A stretch of 52,445 bases of DNA from DATKCN01 sp035513175 (GTDB lineage: Bacteria > Chloroflexota > Chloroflexia > Thermomicrobiales > CFX8). The notes below the pieces were generated by a model. It was not told the DNA's origin, ran no database searches, and worked only from the letters and a program-made list of their open reading frames with translations. The stretch lies in NCBI GenBank assembly GCA_035513175.1, contig DATKCN010000214.1:1-52445 (forward strand), written 5' to 3'. The translations under genes and the position numbers were made by a program. Positions 34,116 through 42,226 of this stretch are shown here, one piece after another; the stretch's first letter is position 1, and each line of letters opens with the position of its first letter.

Positions 34116-35030
34116 GTGGCAGAGACGAGCGTCGAACGCTCCGAACGGAACCCGCTCGTGTCGGCGGTCGATAAGCCGGCGCCTCGGTTTCACGGCGCTC
34201 GCAACTGGCTGCGCTGGTTCCTGACGAACCCGCGCGTATTGCTGAGCGGCGGTTTCATCCTGCTGTTGATCCTGTCCGCGCTGGGCGCGTCGATCATCAC
34301 CGAATCGGACCCGTCGCGGATCCGGGCCACAATGCGGCTCATGCCGCCGGGAGAGGGCGGGTTTCTTGGCACCGATGAGTTCGGGCGCGACCTGTTCGCG
34401 CGCATCATCTACGGGGCGCGCCTGACGCTGATCGTCAGCCTGTGCAGCGTCGCGATCTCGTCCCTGCTGGGCGTCGTGATGGGCATGTCAGCCGCGTTCT
34501 TCGGCTCTCCGACCGACACCATTCTGATGCGGCTGGCCGACGCGATCCTGAGCTTTCCGCCGATCCTGCTGGCGATCTTCGTGATCTCGTTCTGGGGCTC
34601 GTCAGTCGTCAACGTGATCCTGGTGATCGGGCTGCTCTACACGCCCCGCTTTCAGCGTATTGCCTACAGCTCCACGCTGGCCGTGCAGGAGAACGACTAC
34701 ATCCTGGCGGCGCGGGCCATCGGCTCGCGGCCGGCGCGCATCCTGCGCCTGGGCATCCTGCCGAACATCTTCGCGCCGATCATCGTGCAGTTCTCACTGG
34801 CCATGGGCACGGCGATCCTGCTCGAATCGGGCCTGAGTTTCCTCGGGCTTGGACCACCGCCGGACGTCGCCTCCTGGGGCCGCTCGATTCAACAGTCGAG
34901 CCGCTTCATGAGCCAGCATCCGTGGGGCGTCGTCTGGCCGTCGCTGGTCATCTCGACGACGGTGCTGGCGTTCAACATCCTCGGCGACGCGTTGCGCGAC
35001 CGGCTCGACCCACGCCTACGCACGGCCTGA
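34116..35030 (+). CDS. Dpp/Opp-type ABC permease C
   Basis: This is a 304-residue permease with an N-terminal cytoplasmic tail and six membrane segments. Typical DppC phrases are LGTDEFGRDLFARIIYGARL, ADAILSFPPILLAIFVISFW, the EAA loop NDYILAARAIGSRPARILRL, and LLESGLSFLGLGPPPDVASW. It forms the inner-membrane channel with 33152-34105. GAGAGG lies six bases before GTG 34116. The gene is followed 96 bases later by the peptidase gene. Confidence 0.93.
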   Translation: MAETSVERSERNPLVSAVDKPAPRFHGARNWLRWFLTNPRVLLSGGFILLLILSALGASIITESDPSRIRATMRLMPPGEGGFLGTDEFGRDLFARIIYGARLTLIVSLCSVAISSLLGVVMGMSAAFFGSPTDTILMRLADAILSFPPILLAIFVISFWGSSVVNVILVIGLLYTPRFQRIAYSSTLAVQENDYILAARAIGSRPARILRLGILPNIFAPIIVQFSLAMGTAILLESGLSFLGLGPPPDVASWGRSIQQSSRFMSQHPWGVVWPSLVISTTVLAFNILGDALRDRLDPRLRTA

Positions 35031-35126
35031 TCGACCTCAACGCCTCCGAGCGCGACAGGAGCCCTGCCGCGCTACACTGTGCCCACGGACAGAAAGCCCG
35101 AGGCAACGCAACAGGAGGCGCGCGAC

Positions 35127-37079
35127 GTGGCAGACACCACGACCCGAATGCTGGAGTTTGAGAAGGCCGTCGAGGCGGTCGTCGTGACCGACGTGCAGAT
35201 CTCTCCCGGCGGCAACACGGTCGCCTACGTGACGTCGAAAGCTTCAGCCACGGGCGACAGGCCGACCAGCGCCATCTGGCTCGTCAGCGCGGCAGGTAGC
35301 GCGCCCCGCCGGCTGTCGACTTCCGAGGGCATCGACGGAGCGCCACGCTGGGCGCCGGATGAGCGCTCGATCGCCTTCCTGTCGGACCGCAAGGAACGGG
35401 GCAAGCTGCAACTGCATCTCATCGCGCTGAGCGGCGGAGAGGCCGTGCGGTTGACCGATGCCGAGGGCGGGCTGGTCGACATCGACTGGTCCCCGGACGG
35501 CGCGCGCATCGCATTTACCGCCATGGATGCCGAGACCGAGGACGAGAAGACGTTGAAGGAAGAGAGCGGCGACACGAAGGTCGTCGACGAGCACGTCAAG
35601 ATGGCCTCGCTCTGGGTGCTCGACGTTCCGGACGATCCCGCCACCCTGGCGCCGGGCGACCTGCCGGAGCCGAAGCGCCTCTCTCCCGAGGGCCTGCACA
35701 TCGGGTCGTTCGGGCAACGCGCGTTCTCCTGGGCGCCGGACAGCTTAACGCTGGTCGCCGTCGCCGCCGCGTCGCCGAAAGCGCACGATCTGTTCATTCC
35801 GGACATCATCACGATCTCGCTCGACGGCGAGGCGAACAACCTCGGAGCCTTCGAGGGCATCAACGACCGCCCGGTCTACAGCCCGGATGGCTCCACGATT
35901 GGCTTCATCGGCTGCGAAGAACGCATCCCGTCCTTCTTCTCGATGCGCGTCATCCCCGCCAAAGGCGGCGAGTCGACCGTCGCCCTGCCGAAGCACGAGG
36001 CGTCATTCTACGGCGTGGCGTGGCTCCCGGACGGCGACCGCATGCTTGCCATCAGCGAGGAGGGCGAGCGGCGCACGCTGCGCATTCTCGATCCCGAGAC
36101 GCGTAAGGCTGAGCCCGCGCTCGACGGCTGGAACGCCTCCGGCTCGATCACGCTGTTCAGCGCTACCCGCGACGGTGGCCGCGTCGCCTTCGTCTACCGC
36201 GACGCAACCTCGCACGGCGACCTGTGGGTCGCTGACCTGCGCGGCGCGCCCCGCAAGCTGACCGATCTCAACCCCTGGACGCGCGACTACGACTGGGGCG
36301 AAACGCGTGAGATCTCGTGGACCGCGGCGGATGGGCTGAAGATTCAGGGACTCCTGATCCTGCCGGTCGGCTACGAGGAGGGCACGCGCTACCCGCTGCT
36401 ACTGCACATCCACGGCGGCCCGTGCAGCGCGTGGTCCAACCACCTGTGCGCGAGCTGGAATCACTGGGGCCAGTTCATGGCACAGCGAGGCTACGCGATC
36501 CTGATGCCGAACCCACGCGGCTCCTCCGGCCGTGGCTCCGACTTCCTGTGCGAGATTCTGAGTTGCTATGGCGAGCCGGACTGGCAGGACCTGATGTCCG
36601 GCGTCGATTACGTCATCGACCAGGGCATCGCCGACCCGGGGCGGCTCGTCGTCGGCGGCTGGAGCGGCGGCGGCTTCCTCACGAACTGGACCGTGACGCA
36701 CACCGACCGCTTCAAGGCCGCTGTATCCGGCGCGGGCATCTCGAACTGGGTCAGCTTCCAGGGCACGGCGGACGTGCGCAGCGTCTTCGACCGCTACCTG
36801 GGTCCGGTTGACACGGACCCTGAAGGGCACTGGCGGCTGTCGCCGATCCGCTACATCCAGAACGCCGTCACGCCCACCCTGATCCTGTACGGCGACGCCG
36901 ACGCCCGCGTCCCGCCCAGCCAGGGCTATGAGATGTACGAGGGGCTGAAGAGCCGGGGCGTCAAGACGCAGCTCGTGCTCTACCCCGGCGAGCCGCACGG
37001 CATCGGTGGCCGCAAGCACCAGCTCGACCTGCTGAAACGCGTCGTCGCCTGGTACGACTGCCACCTCGGCAAGGACTGA
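35127..37079 (+). CDS. S9-family prolyl-oligopeptidase-like serine peptidase
   Basis: The protein has 650 residues. The N-terminal ~400 form a seven-bladed WD/TolB-like propeller with repeats such as GAPRWAPDERSIAFLSDRKE, VDIDWSPDGARIAFTAMDAE and DRPVYSPDGSTIGFIG. The C-terminal alpha/beta hydrolase domain has HIHGGP (oxyanion), GGWSGGG (Ser nucleophile), YGDADARVP (Asp) and PGEPHGI (His). This is an acylaminoacyl-peptidase-type S9C architecture with no signal peptide, so it is cytoplasmic. GTG 35127 has AGGAGG eight bases upstream. Placed at the end of the uptake run, it would trim imported peptides or blocked amino-acyl compounds. Confidence 0.93.
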   Translation: MADTTTRMLEFEKAVEAVVVTDVQISPGGNTVAYVTSKASATGDRPTSAIWLVSAAGSAPRRLSTSEGIDGAPRWAPDERSIAFLSDRKERGKLQLHLIALSGGEAVRLTDAEGGLVDIDWSPDGARIAFTAMDAETEDEKTLKEESGDTKVVDEHVKMASLWVLDVPDDPATLAPGDLPEPKRLSPEGLHIGSFGQRAFSWAPDSLTLVAVAAASPKAHDLFIPDIITISLDGEANNLGAFEGINDRPVYSPDGSTIGFIGCEERIPSFFSMRVIPAKGGESTVALPKHEASFYGVAWLPDGDRMLAISEEGERRTLRILDPETRKAEPALDGWNASGSITLFSATRDGGRVAFVYRDATSHGDLWVADLRGAPRKLTDLNPWTRDYDWGETREISWTAADGLKIQGLLILPVGYEEGTRYPLLLHIHGGPCSAWSNHLCASWNHWGQFMAQRGYAILMPNPRGSSGRGSDFLCEILSCYGEPDWQDLMSGVDYVIDQGIADPGRLVVGGWSGGGFLTNWTVTHTDRFKAAVSGAGISNWVSFQGTADVRSVFDRYLGPVDTDPEGHWRLSPIRYIQNAVTPTLILYGDADARVPPSQGYEMYEGLKSRGVKTQLVLYPGEPHGIGGRKHQLDLLKRVVAWYDCHLGKD

Positions 37080-37184
37080 CGCTACCGGGTAGACGCACGG
37101 CGTCCAACAGGGTCTGGCAATCTGACCATCGCCGCACGGGGAGAACTGCGTCTAACGACCAGCGCGGCACACGCCTTCGCCAAG

Positions 37185-38090
37185 TCACGACACGCCGATA
37201 GCGGCGCTGCCAGCCGCCACAAGCGACTCGCGGTCGCGCGCCACCGTCAGCAGATAGTCCACGATGCGGCCGGGGATGTTGACGCCGGTTGTCTCGATCG
37301 AGTTGCGGAACTCCATGGTCGCGTTGATCTCGTTCACGAGCAGACCACGCTCGGGATCCTCGAACAGGTCGATCGCCAGCAGCCCGCCACCGACCGCGGC
37401 CGCCGCGCGCCAGCACAGCTCCGCGATGTCCGGCGTGACGGGACAGCTGCTGGCCACGCCGCCGCGCGCCGTGTTGGTGATCCAGTGCTCGCTGCTACGG
37501 TAGATGGCGCAGATCGTCTCGTCGCCCACGACGAAGGCGCGGATGTCCCGCCCCGGCTTGGCGATGTGCTGCTGGATGTAGACTGTGCCGTGGTGGAACG
37601 AGCCCAGCGTCTGCTTGTGATCCAGCAGCGCCTCGGCCGCGTCCCGGTCGTTGACCCGCGCCAGCAGCCGGCCCCACGAGCCGACGACCGGCTTCAACAC
37701 GACCGGATAGCCCAGCTCCTCGATCGCCTCCAGCGCCCGCTCGGGGGTGAACGCGATGCGCAGCTCCGGCTGCGGCACGTTCGCGCCCCGTAGCGCCGCC
37801 GAGGTGCGCAACTTGTCGTTGCAACGCTCGAGCACGTCAGACGGGTTCACGACCGGAACGCCCATCGCCTCCAACACGGACACGCAGTGATAGGTGCGCT
37901 GCTGGGCCACGCCGCGCGCCAGCACGACGTCGTACGGCCAGTCCTGCCCGGCCTCATCGAAGCGGAAGGTCAGGGAGCGGTCATCCAGCGCGTCGTAGGG
38001 AATGCCGCGCCGCTCCAGCTCGGCAAACAGCAGGCGCTCCTCTGAGCGGAGCGGTCCGTAGAGCATCGCGATGCGGGGTTGCAGGTTCAT
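37185..38090 (-). CDS. lysX: LysX, LysW-glutamate/aminoadipate ligase (ATP-grasp)
   Basis: The 301-residue ATP-grasp enzyme is of the RimK/LysX group. PQPELRIAFTPERALEAIEE and YPVVLKPVVGSWGRLLARVN form the nucleotide site, GRDIRAFVVGDETICAIYR the core, and NEINATMEFRNSIETTGVNI is the LysX-specific active-site signature. It attaches alpha-aminoadipate to the carrier protein LysW in lysine synthesis by the aminoadipate route. LysW and later enzymes are not in this window. A T-box leader with a lysine-type specifier precedes it, supporting the assignment. AGAGGA lies about ten bases before ATG 38090. The gap of 250 bases after the leader terminator shows no credible extra gene. Confidence 0.9.
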   Translation of the reverse strand: MNLQPRIAMLYGPLRSEERLLFAELERRGIPYDALDDRSLTFRFDEAGQDWPYDVVLARGVAQQRTYHCVSVLEAMGVPVVNPSDVLERCNDKLRTSAALRGANVPQPELRIAFTPERALEAIEELGYPVVLKPVVGSWGRLLARVNDRDAAEALLDHKQTLGSFHHGTVYIQQHIAKPGRDIRAFVVGDETICAIYRSSEHWITNTARGGVASSCPVTPDIAELCWRAAAAVGGGLLAIDLFEDPERGLLVNEINATMEFRNSIETTGVNIPGRIVDYLLTVARDRESLVAAGSAAIGVS

Positions 38091-38339
38091 CAGGGTGTGT
38101 TCCTCTCAAAGCTGTCATCACATGGTCGCGGGCGACGGTCACTCGTTTCGAGCAACCGCGTTTCGCGGCCGGTTTCGACGGCGCGGAGAGGAACGGCGCG
38201 GCAAGAAGGGAGACACCCGACGACGGGCAGTGTGAGCGAAGGTCTTGTGTCGTCCGGGCCAGCATGGTCGCCTCCACGTTCGCGAGTCGGGCTCCGATGA
38301 CTGTCATCGAGCCAGCCGATCACCGCCCGGGAGGGAACG

Positions 38340-38368
38340 AAAAAGCCCGCCCCCGGAAGGGGACGAGC
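38340..38368 (-). terminator. T-box leader terminator
   Basis: Read on the minus strand, GCTCGTCCCC (38359-38368) pairs with GGGGGCGGGC (38345-38354), with two G-T wobbles, around a TTCC loop and is followed by TTTTT (38340-38344). It is mutually exclusive with the antiterminator that uses the T-box sequence just upstream. Confidence 0.88.
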
Positions 38369-38636
38369 GGTGTCAGCCTCGTGGTACCACCCCACTTCGC
38401 CGCCCCTCAAGGGAGGCGGCCTCACTCTGAAATACGTGAGAACGCACCTCAGCCTGCCCTATAACGGGAGCAGTCCCGTCGCCGCCTATCGCGGGGACGA
38501 GCCCGCGGTTCGGAGCGAAGCTCGGAGGTCTTATTCGCCAGCGTGCCCGGTCCCGCTTTGCAGCCTGCGCGGTTCTCTGGCCCGTTTCCGCTGGGAACGC
38601 GTCCTCGTCATCGCCGGTCACGTATTCCGTTGACCG
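38340..38636 (-). promoter_or_regulatory. T-box riboswitch leader of lysX, specifier read as AAG (Lys)
   Basis: The minus strand contains the T-box core GGGTGGTACCACG (38380-38393). The upstream Stem I has recognisable GATGACGAGGACGC, CAGAGAACC and GGCTGCAAAGCGG segments. In the specifier region GAATAAGACCTCCGAGC, the triplet AAG (38530-38532) stands ten bases before the end of the closing GAGC, as specifiers usually do. A Rho-independent terminator follows (38340-38368). Uncharged tRNA-Lys would pair with the specifier and the TGGT bulge, form the antiterminator and allow lysX transcription. The T-box call is firm. The Lys reading comes from hand alignment; AUA (Ile), one base frame away, is the main alternative. 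Confidence 0.88.
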
Positions 38637-38642
38637 CTGCAT

Positions 38643-38671
38643 AGCGTACGGCGCGGGGACAACCATGTCAA
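38643..38671 (-). promoter_or_regulatory. Promoter of the lysX T-box transcript
   Basis: A perfect TTGACA (38666-38671) and a weak -10 TACGCT (38643-38648) are separated by 17 bases. Transcription would start near 38636, right at the beginning of the folded leader. Confidence 0.65.
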
Positions 38672-38828
38672 TGTCGACGCGAGCAGGCCGGCCCGGGCTG
38701 CCCGAATGGCCAGGTTCCCCGGCTCCCCAGACGGCTGATGCAGACAAGCAACCGGCGATGGATGATAGAGACACATCGGCAACAGTGCGATGATTCGAGT
38801 CGGCAACGACTACAACGAAGGAGTCTCC

Positions 38829-39728
38829 ATGAGTGGAGCACACAAAGGCAATGCGGGCGAATTCAGCGCCGCGCTTGCCGACGCGGTCGCGCAAGCGGCC
38901 AACTGGACGGTACGGGTCGATGGACGCAGGCGCTACGCTGCCAGCGGCATCATCTGGGCGGATGGCGTCGTCGTCGCCGCCAACCACACCGTCGAACGTG
39001 ACGATGACGTCACGGTGACCGGTCCGGACGGGACCGAGCACGAGGCGACCAGCGCCGGTCGCGATCCCGGCAGCGACATTGTCGTACTGAAGGTTGAGGG
39101 TCTCACTGCCTCCGCCCCACGCGCCGATGCGGTGCGGGTCGGGATGCTGGTCATGGCCGTTGGGCGGGCACGGCGCGGTGAGGCCGAGGCCTCGCTGGGC
39201 ATCGTCAGCGCCACCGGCTCAGGCGGACGACGTTCGCGGCGACGGCGCGGCGGGCGCATGCCGGAGATGATCCGGCCCGACGTGACGATGTACCCCGGCT
39301 TTTCCGGCGGACCGCTCGTCACCGTCGACGGAGCGCTGATTGGCATGAACACCTCCGCCTTCCGGGGCGGGTCCATGACATTGCCGAACGCGACGCTGGA
39401 GCCGATCGTCGAGCAACTGCTGGCCCACGGGCGGCTGAAGCGCGGCTACCTCGGCCTCACCAGCCAGCCGGTGGCTCTGCCGGGGGAAGTCGCGACGGAC
39501 GAGCAGTCCAGCGGGCTGCTGGTCATCGCGGTCGAGGAAGACAGCCCGGCCTCCAGCACCGGCCTGATGGTCGGCGACATCCTGATCGGCATCGACGGCG
39601 ATCCGTTGCGCGATACTGACGACCTGCGGGACGCCCTCGGCGGCGACCGCGCGGGAAGCACCGCGACGTTACGCATCGTGCGCGGCGGAGCCCTCCATGA
39701 GGTGAGCGCGACGATTGGTGAGCGATAG
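38829..39728 (+). CDS. HtrA-like trypsin-fold protease with PDZ domain, no export signal
   Basis: The 299-residue protein has a compact trypsin-like domain with His53 (VVAANHTVERDD), Asp83 (GSDIVVLKV) and Ser159 (GFSGGPLV). A PDZ domain at about 195-295 follows (SGLLVIAVEEDSPASSTGLM, GDILIGIDGDPLRDTDDLRD). All three catalytic residues are present. It lacks any signal peptide or membrane anchor, unlike DegP/HtrA, and carries an Arg-rich loop (GGRRSRRRRGGR, about 132-143) before the active Ser. ATG 38829 has GAAGGAG five bases upstream. Its end overlaps the next, regulator-like gene, so the pair may act together in the cytoplasm. Confidence 0.87.
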   Translation: MSGAHKGNAGEFSAALADAVAQAANWTVRVDGRRRYAASGIIWADGVVVAANHTVERDDDVTVTGPDGTEHEATSAGRDPGSDIVVLKVEGLTASAPRADAVRVGMLVMAVGRARRGEAEASLGIVSATGSGGRRSRRRRGGRMPEMIRPDVTMYPGFSGGPLVTVDGALIGMNTSAFRGGSMTLPNATLEPIVEQLLAHGRLKRGYLGLTSQPVALPGEVATDEQSSGLLVIAVEEDSPASSTGLMVGDILIGIDGDPLRDTDDLRDALGGDRAGSTATLRIVRGGALHEVSATIGER

Positions 39729-40377
39729 GTCACTTTCAGACTTCGCCAACTGGCCCGAGATGGACGGGGGGTACGGCGTCGCCATCGTGGCGCCGTACCC
39801 GAGCGTCCGGGCCGGGCTGCGCGCCATGGTCGAACAGATCTCGGGGGTGGCTGTCATCGCCGAAGCGGCGGACGACGACCTCGACCCGAGCCGGGACCCG
39901 GATACCATCATCGTCGACATCGAGCCGGAACAGACCACTATCGTCCAACGGCTTGCCGAACAATTCCCCAATACTGCCGTGCTGCTGTTGCTGGACAGCC
40001 CTGCAATGTATCAACGACTGGCCATCACCGGCGGCGCGGTGGCGGCTTTGCTCAAGAGCGCCGGTGGGGCGGAGATTGCGGCCGCGCTGGCCGGGCTGGC
40101 GCAGGGACTGATCGTGCTCGATCCGGCCATCGCCTGGCAGGCTCCCGCCCCGATCAGCCATTCGCTGGCCGAAGGCGAAGAGGCCCTGACACCCCGCGAG
40201 CGCGAAGTGCTGGAGCTACTGGCCCAGGGCCTGCCGAACAAAACCATCGCGATGGAGCTGGGCATCAGCGAGCACACGGCCAAGTTCCACGTCGGCACGA
40301 TCATGTCCAAGCTGGGCGCCGCGAGCCGCACCGAGGCCGTTGCCCTGGCCGCCCGAAGCGGGCTGCTTGTGCTGTAG
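39718..40377 (+). CDS. LuxR/NarL-type response regulator with atypical receiver
   Basis: The 219-residue protein ends in a clear LuxR helix-turn-helix, LTPREREVLELLAQGLPNKT, then ELGISEHTAKFHVGTIMSKL. The N-terminal domain has receiver topology (VAIVAPYPSVRAGLRAMVEQ). Asp67 in IIVDIE is a possible phosphorylation site and LLKSAG supplies a Lys. The acidic pair near the first strand is replaced by Ala-Pro-Tyr, so normal Mg-dependent phosphorylation is doubtful. GTG 39718 overlaps the protease stop by 11 bases; ATG 39763 is a shorter alternative. No histidine kinase is adjacent. Confidence 0.82.
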   Translation: MSDRSLSDFANWPEMDGGYGVAIVAPYPSVRAGLRAMVEQISGVAVIAEAADDDLDPSRDPDTIIVDIEPEQTTIVQRLAEQFPNTAVLLLLDSPAMYQRLAITGGAVAALLKSAGGAEIAAALAGLAQGLIVLDPAIAWQAPAPISHSLAEGEEALTPREREVLELLAQGLPNKTIAMELGISEHTAKFHVGTIMSKLGAASRTEAVALAARSGLLVL

Positions 40378-40414
40378 GCCACCTCAATCCGCCCCGGTTG
40401 CAATTTCTATAGCT

Positions 40415-40441
40415 GGCCACGGTGATTGCGTCATCGTGGCC
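40415..40441. terminator. Probable bidirectional terminator between convergent genes
   Basis: GGCCACGGTGA (40415-40425) pairs with 40431-40441 (one G-T wobble) around a five-base loop TTGCG. It lies 37 bases after the response-regulator stop and 83 bases past the tag stop on the other strand. The T-runs are weak on both sides. Confidence 0.6.
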
Positions 40442-40524
40442 GCCAGTATCACTCCGATTGGCGACGAGACTCGCCTGCAGGATCAGCCGCGTGGACAGAG
40501 CGTCCATGCGGCGCCAATGCGGGC

Positions 40525-41094
40525 TCACCCACCGTACCTGAAGCACTCGACCGTGTGATCGTCGACCAGCCCGATCGATTGCATGAAAGCGTAGACGATC
40601 GTCGTGCCAACGAACGTAAACCCCCGGCGCTTCAGGTCCTTCGAGATCGCGTCCGAGAGCGGCGTGCTGGCGGGAAGCGTGTCGCGCGTCATCCCGTCCG
40701 CAAGCCGAACCGGCGCGCCGCCGACGAAATCCCAGATGTAGCTGTCGAACGAGCCATGCTCGGCCTGCACGCTCAGGAAGGCCCGCGCGTTCTGCGTCGC
40801 GGCCCGCACCTTCAGCCGGTTACGGACGATGCCCGCGTCCGCCATCAGACGCTCGAACTCCGGCTCGCCGTAGTCCGCGACCACGACCGGGTCGAAGTTG
40901 TCGAACGCCCGGCGAAAATTCCCACGCTTCTTCAGGATGGTCGACCACGACAGGCCCGCCTGGAAACCCTCCAGCATCAGGCGCTCGAACAGCTGCTGGT
41001 CGTCGTGACAGGGCACGCCCCACTCATCGTCATGGTAGGCGATCATCAGCGGGTCATCCCCCGCCCAGAAGCAACGGCTCGTCTCGTCAGGCAT
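40525..41094 (-). CDS. tag: DNA-3-methyladenine glycosylase I
   Basis: The 189-residue protein has the full Tag pattern: RCFWAGDDPLMIAYHDDEWG with the first zinc ligands (Cys8, His21), LFERLMLEGFQAGLSWSTIL and the helix-hairpin-helix-like GIVRNRLKVRAATQNARAFL. Further on come SKDLKRRGFTFVGTTIVYAF and the final zinc pair in DDHTVECFRY. It removes 3-methyladenine from DNA in base excision repair. ATG 41094 has GAGGT eight bases upstream; ATG 41100 is too close to that site. The ada gene lies 9 kb away but is not linked by operon. Confidence 0.95.
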   Translation of the reverse strand: MPDETSRCFWAGDDPLMIAYHDDEWGVPCHDDQQLFERLMLEGFQAGLSWSTILKKRGNFRRAFDNFDPVVVADYGEPEFERLMADAGIVRNRLKVRAATQNARAFLSVQAEHGSFDSYIWDFVGGAPVRLADGMTRDTLPASTPLSDAISKDLKRRGFTFVGTTIVYAFMQSIGLVDDHTVECFRYGG

Positions 41095-41251
41095 GCGCAT
41101 CCACCTCGAACGTCATACGCGCGGCGTCGACATCGCGATCACCGACACGGGCACGGTTCTTGATAACCGAACGATAACGCATCGTCGGAGGCGAGTCATC
41201 AGTCTGCAACGCGTGCAACCATCCGTGCGATCGAAATGAGTGGAGATTTTC

Positions 41252-42226
41252 GTGTCGAAACAGGCTGCCACGCTCAGCTCGCTGCTGGAACGCCCCGCGT
41301 TCGCGTGGCTCGATTCGCTGGCCGAGCCGGTGCAGGCAGGAGCCGCCCGTCTGCTGCACGCGAACCGGGCCACACGCCGGATCAAGGACGTGCTGAACGG
41401 CGTCCCGCTCCGCCATCGGACCCACCCGGCGGTCGTCATCTGGCCGCTGGGCGCCTGGACTACCGCATTGCTCTTCGACGCTTTGAGCGGTCTCTCATCC
41501 GGCCGGCGTCGCGACGCGTGCCGCGCGGGCGCGGAAACCTCGATCGCCTTCGGCATCGTCGGCGCGCTGCCTGCCGCGAGCACCGGCGTCGCCGACTGGG
41601 TCGATCTCTACGATCACCAGCGGCGCGTAGGGATGGCGCACGCCGTCCTCAACAGCGTCGCGCTCGCCTGCTATGCCGCCTCGTACGCGTTACGCATGGG
41701 CAGCCCTGGGAGGCGTGTGGCTGCCTGCGCGTTATCCGGCGTCGGGTTCGGCGCGGTGCTGGCGAGCGGCGCTCTCGGAGGGGATATGGTCTACACGCTG
41801 GGCGTCAACGTTCCTCACACCGTCTACCCCAAGCCCCCGAACGAGTTCCGCGAGGTGCTTGCCAGCGATGAGCTGGTGGAAGGCACGCCCGTGGTTGTCG
41901 AGGTCGAGCGCGTTCCGGTCCTGCTGCTGCGTCACAACGGCACGGTCTTCGCCGTCCAGGAGTGGTGCCCTCACGCGGGCGGACCGCTGTCGCGGGGATC
42001 GTTCGATGGCGACGTAGTCGAGTGTCCCTGGCATCAGTCCCGCTTCTGCCTGTCCGACGGCAAGCCCGTGCAGGGTCCGGCGACAGTCCCGCTACGCACG
42101 TTCGACGCGCGCGAGGGGAACGGGGTCATCTCCGTCCGACCGAGCTACGAGGCCATGTCCTGGCCTCCTCCACCGGCCCCGCCCCGCTCTCATCCCGAGC
42201 ATGTGCGCCAGGACGCTGGCGAATGA
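41252..42226 (+). CDS. DUF2231 membrane domain fused to Rieske [2Fe-2S] domain
   Basis: Residues ~50-185 form the DUF2231 membrane unit, with HRTHPAVVIWPLGAWTTALL, SIAFGIVGALPAASTGVADW and RVGMAHAVLNSVALACYAAS and four hydrophobic helices. The C-terminal part (~200-300) is a Rieske ferredoxin with both cluster motifs, CPHAGGPLS (Cys239, His241) and CPWHQSRF (Cys258, His261). It would feed electrons at the membrane to an unknown partner oxygenase or dehydrogenase. GTG 41252 has GGAG six bases upstream. Its stop overlaps the next gene start (ATGA, 42223-42226). A Pro-rich tail follows the cluster domain. Confidence 0.88.
   Translation: MSKQAATLSSLLERPAFAWLDSLAEPVQAGAARLLHANRATRRIKDVLNGVPLRHRTHPAVVIWPLGAWTTALLFDALSGLSSGRRRDACRAGAETSIAFGIVGALPAASTGVADWVDLYDHQRRVGMAHAVLNSVALACYAASYALRMGSPGRRVAACALSGVGFGAVLASGALGGDMVYTLGVNVPHTVYPKPPNEFREVLASDELVEGTPVVVEVERVPVLLLRHNGTVFAVQEWCPHAGGPLSRGSFDGDVVECPWHQSRFCLSDGKPVQGPATVPLRTFDAREGNGVISVRPSYEAMSWPPPPAPPRSHPEHVRQDAGE

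Noticed and set aside
37090..37154. Inverted repeat TAGACGCA / TGCGTCTA as terminator between the S9 peptidase and lysX
   Set aside because: The arms are only eight bases and 49 bases apart, with no T-run; such a stem would be unstable.
38090..38307. Possible lysW gene between the T-box terminator and lysX
   Set aside because: None of the frames shows the CPxC zinc motifs and acidic tail of LysW, and none has a good ribosome site.
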